Assembly (NCBI GenBank): GCA_009692275.1
Contig: SHZL01000086.1
Span: 1-9,804, forward strand
Length of the DNA stretch: 9,804 nucleotides
Direction of reading: 5' to 3'
Source of the DNA: Lysobacterales bacterium
GTDB lineage: Bacteria > Pseudomonadota > Gammaproteobacteria > Xanthomonadales > SZUA-36
A program made the position numbers and the translations under genes. Every line of letters begins with the position of its first letter. The first letter of the stretch is position 1. The notes beneath the pieces are model-generated. The model was not told where the DNA came from, did no database searches, and worked only from the letters and a program-made list of their open reading frames with translations. This document shows positions 7,765 to 9,804 of this stretch, piece after piece.

Positions 7765-8993
7765 TGCCAAGAAAAACCGAAAAGTCGCTGGTGGTAGGCC
7801 TGGATGTCGGCACGTCCAAGGTTGTTGCCATCGTGGGTGAAATCCAGGCGGACGGGTCGGTGGAGGTAATCGGTCTTGGTTCACATCCGTGTCGTGGGCT
7901 CAAACGGGGTGTCATCGTGGATATGGCATCTACAGAACAGGCTATCCAGCGCGCGGTGGAAGAGGCGGAGCTGATGGCGGGTTGCGAAATTCATTCCGTA
8001 TTTGCCGGGATTTCCGGCAACCACATCGGCAGCCTCAATTCCGATGGGACGGTGGCTATCAAGGATAAGGAAGTCTCGGAAGGAGATGTGGACCGCGTGC
8101 TCGATGCGGCGCGCGCCGTCCCCGTGGCTGCTGACCAGAAAATCCTGCATGTGCTGCCGCAGGAGTACGTGATCGATAACCAGGGTGGCATCCGTCAGCC
8201 CATAGGCATGTCCGGTGTACGGCTGGAAGCGCATGTGCATGTTGTCACTGCAGCGCTGAGTGCTACGCAAAACATCAGCAAGTGTGTTTCCCGCTGCGGG
8301 TTGGTGATCGACGAACTCATCATGCAGCCATTGGCCGCCAGTTTCTCAGCGCTGACCCAGGACGAAAAAGACCTGGGGGTATGCCTGGTGGATATTGGCG
8401 CGGGTACGACCGACATAGCTGTATTCACCGATGGCGCCATTCGCCACACCGCCTGTATTCCGATTGCCGGTGACCAGGTTACGAATGACATTGCCGTGGC
8501 GCTGCGCACACCGACGCAACACGCCGAAGACATAAAGATCAAGTATGCCTGCGCCCTGGAACAGCTGGCGCGCAATGATGAAACCATCCAGGTTCCGAGC
8601 GTTGGGGACCGCACGTCACGCAGGCTGGCGCGACAGACCCTGGCACAGGTAGTTGAAGCACGCTACCGGGAGCTGTTTTCGCTCGTGCTTGCCGAGCTAC
8701 GCCGCAGCGGCCTGGAAAACATGGTGGCTGCGGGGCTGGTGATGACCGGCGGCGCCTCAAGAATCGAAGGTGCAGAAGAACTTGCGGAAGAGGTTTTTCA
8801 CATGCCGGTGAGATTGGCGACACCGCACGGTGTTTCGGGACTGGCGGACGTGGTTTCCAACGCCATTTACGCTACTGGGGTTGGTTTGCTGCTCTACGGC
8901 AGCCGGGCGGACAGCAACCGCTCGCTGTCAGCCAGCGGTGGAGGAGATGATTTTGTGGGCCGCCTCAAGAGTTGGTTCAGGGGTGAATTCTGA
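7761..8993 (+). CDS. ftsA: Cell division protein FtsA
   Basis: FtsA is an actin-like ATPase that tethers FtsZ to the inner membrane and recruits later divisome proteins. The 410 residues contain the actin-fold motifs: phosphate 1 GLDVGTSK (13-20), phosphate 2 DIGAGTTD (211-218) and the adenosine motif VMTGGAS (327-333). The 1C (SHS2) region follows the first motif, with LPQEYVID (132-139) and SGVRLEAHVHVV (151-162). The C-terminus FVGRLKSWFRGEF (398-410) is the amphipathic membrane-targeting helix, preceded by a Ser/Gly-rich linker. The ATG at 7761 overlaps the ftsQ stop; a second ATG follows at 7764, so the exact first codon is uncertain by one residue. No clear SD precedes it, which suggests coupling to ftsQ. 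It is followed by the only intergenic gap in the window. Confidence 0.98.
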   Translation: MMPRKTEKSLVVGLDVGTSKVVAIVGEIQADGSVEVIGLGSHPCRGLKRGVIVDMASTEQAIQRAVEEAELMAGCEIHSVFAGISGNHIGSLNSDGTVAIKDKEVSEGDVDRVLDAARAVPVAADQKILHVLPQEYVIDNQGGIRQPIGMSGVRLEAHVHVVTAALSATQNISKCVSRCGLVIDELIMQPLAASFSALTQDEKDLGVCLVDIGAGTTDIAVFTDGAIRHTACIPIAGDQVTNDIAVALRTPTQHAEDIKIKYACALEQLARNDETIQVPSVGDRTSRRLARQTLAQVVEARYRELFSLVLAELRRSGLENMVAAGLVMTGGASRIEGAEELAEEVFHMPVRLATPHGVSGLADVVSNAIYATGVGLLLYGSRADSNRSLSASGGGDDFVGRLKSWFRGEF

Positions 8994-8995
8994 GT

Positions 8996-9024
8996 TTCAG
9001 GGACTTGTCGCGCATGATGATAAT
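8996..9024 (+). promoter_or_regulatory. Possible sigma70-type promoter upstream of ftsZ
   Basis: GATAAT (9019-9024) matches five of six bases of the -10 consensus. TTCAGG (8996-9001), 17 nt upstream, is only a three-of-six match to the -35 consensus. A start point near 9031 would give a leader of about 85 nt before ftsZ. Extra ftsZ-proximal promoters are known in other dcw clusters, but this one is only a sequence resemblance. Confidence 0.25.
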
Positions 9025-9087
9025 GCAAAGCTAGAAACCGCGGAAAAGCGGGCAGCGAAAAATCGTCAAGATGCATCACGCGACAGG
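9004..9087 (+). repeat. Bulged inverted repeat in the ftsA-ftsZ intergenic region
   Basis: TGTCGCG (9006-9012) pairs perfectly with CGCGACA (9079-9085). After a 2-nt bulge (9013-9014), TGATG (9015-9019) pairs with CATCA (9074-9078). C9004-G9087 and a wobble T9005-G9086 extend the outside. This gives 14 pairs around a 54-nt loop, which itself holds a small CCGC/GCGG hairpin (9038-9051). The base of the structure lies 28 nt before the ftsZ ATG and leaves the SD free. There is no T-run after it, so it is not a standard terminator. Its function is unknown. Confidence 0.5.
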
Positions 9088-9103
9088 AATATCGGCGAGC
9101 GAG

Positions 9104-9113
9104 AGGAGAAGGA
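9104..9113 (+). promoter_or_regulatory. Strong Shine-Dalgarno site for ftsZ
   Basis: AGGAGAAGGA precedes the ATG at 9116 and contains two overlapping SD-like cores, AGGAG (7-nt spacer) and AAGGA (2-nt spacer). It suggests independent, efficient initiation at ftsZ, unlike the coupled genes upstream, and fits the high abundance of FtsZ relative to FtsA known in bacteria. Confidence 0.75.
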
Positions 9114-9115
9114 AA

Positions 9116-9804
9116 ATGTTTGAGCTAGTAGAGAACTTGACACCAAACGCAATGATCAAGGTCATTGGCGTCGGCGGTGGGGGCGGCAATGCAATAGCGC
9201 AAATGATCGATGCCAGGATCGAGGGCGTGGAATTCATTGCCGCAAACACGGATGCACAGGCCTTGCGGCAGTTCAAGGGCAAAACCATCCTGCAAATTGG
9301 TTCCAGTGTCACCAAGGGCCTGGGTGCAGGCGCAAACCCCGAAGTAGGCCGGCAGGCGGCCCTGGAAGACCGTGATCACATCATGGAAATGCTTTCGGGA
9401 GCTGACATGATTTTCATCACTGCCGGCATGGGTGGCGGTACGGGCACAGGCGCAGCCCCGGTAATCGCCCAGGCTGCCAAGGAGATGGGGATACTGACCG
9501 TTGCGGTCGTTACCAAACCATTTCACTTTGAAGCCCGCCGCCGCATGGCTATCGCGGAAAAGGGTATTGAGGAGCTGGCGAGCCATGTCGATTCCCTCAT
9601 CACGATACCCAATTCCAAGTTGGCCGCAGTGCTGGGTGGGGACACCTTGTTGTTGAACGCATTCAAAGCAGCTAACGACGTATTGCAGGGAGCTGTCCAG
9701 GGAATAGCGGAACTGATTACCCGGCCCGGGCTGATCAATGTTGACTTTGCCGACGTGCGCACCGTAATGGCGGAAATGGGTATGGCCATGATGGGTTCCG
9801 GCCA
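9116..9804 (+). CDS. ftsZ: Cell division protein FtsZ, 3'-truncated by window
   Basis: FtsZ is the tubulin-like GTPase that polymerises into the cytokinetic Z ring. The reading frame starts MFELVENLTPNAMIKVIGVG and stays open to the window end; 229 codons plus two bases are visible, about 60% of a typical 380-400 residue protein. The GTP-binding glycine loop GVGGGGGNA is at 18-26, NTDAQAL at 44-50, and the tubulin signature GGGTGTG at 106-112. The synergy-loop region ITRPGLINVDFADVRTVM (201-218) carries the Asn and Asp residues that complete the active site of the next subunit. KPFHFEARRR (134-143) departs slightly from the usual KPFxFEG. The rest of the C-terminal domain, the linker and the FtsA/ZipA-binding tail are outside the window. 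The strong SD and similarity to E. coli FtsZ from residue 1 make the start secure. Confidence 0.98.
   Translation, partial: MFELVENLTPNAMIKVIGVGGGGGNAIAQMIDARIEGVEFIAANTDAQALRQFKGKTILQIGSSVTKGLGAGANPEVGRQAALEDRDHIMEMLSGADMIFITAGMGGGTGTGAAPVIAQAAKEMGILTVAVVTKPFHFEARRRMAIAEKGIEELASHVDSLITIPNSKLAAVLGGDTLLLNAFKAANDVLQGAVQGIAELITRPGLINVDFADVRTVMAEMGMAMMGSG

Noticed and set aside
8830..9123. 97-codon + strand frame spanning the end of ftsA and the intergenic region
   Set aside because: Its first half is an out-of-frame read of ftsA and its second half a charged low-complexity read of the spacer. It has no family resemblance, and the spacer is better explained by leader and SD sequence for ftsZ.
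1..9804. A previously undescribed defence, mobile or biosynthetic system
   Set aside because: Every base except the 122-nt ftsA-ftsZ spacer is accounted for by conserved dcw genes. There are no repeats of CRISPR type, transposase genes, tRNA genes or unknown ORFs.

Overview
This window is a central and distal segment of a division and cell wall (dcw) cluster. All nine genes are on the + strand: murF (5' end cut by the window), mraY, ftsW, murG, murC, ddl (ddlB type), ftsQ, ftsA and ftsZ (3' end cut). The ddl-ftsQ-ftsA-ftsZ order and the protein sequences, which resemble E. coli and Pseudomonas orthologues throughout (for example FtsA ending in an amphipathic helix, and MraY with its aspartates at the E. 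coli positions), indicate a gammaproteobacterium. The DNA is moderately GC-rich. I cannot name a genus; the missing murD described below is compatible with a Xanthomonadales-like lineage, but that is weak evidence.

Layout: nt 1-4611 encode cytoplasmic and membrane steps of peptidoglycan precursor synthesis (MurF, MraY, MurG) plus the septal glycosyltransferase FtsW. Nt 4608-6991 encode MurC and D-Ala-D-Ala ligase. Nt 6988-9804 encode the divisome proteins FtsQ, FtsA and FtsZ. Packing is extreme: murF/mraY share one base (TGATG), and mraY/ftsW, ftsW/murG, murG/murC, murC/ddl, ddl/ftsQ and ftsQ/ftsA each overlap by four bases (ATGA or GTGA). The only non-coding stretch is the 122 nt between ftsA and ftsZ (8994-9115). 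It holds a strong ribosome binding site, a possible weak promoter and a long bulged inverted repeat. No stretch over 300 nt lacks a gene.

Together the genes make UDP-MurNAc-pentapeptide (MurC, Ddl, MurF), load it on undecaprenyl phosphate (MraY), add GlcNAc (MurG), polymerise it at the septum (FtsW) and set up the division ring (FtsZ, FtsA, FtsQ).

The most notable point is an absence: murD, normally between mraY and ftsW in gammaproteobacteria, is not there, and the two flanking genes overlap. I see no mobile element, CRISPR array, RNA gene or novel system. This is otherwise a conserved housekeeping region.
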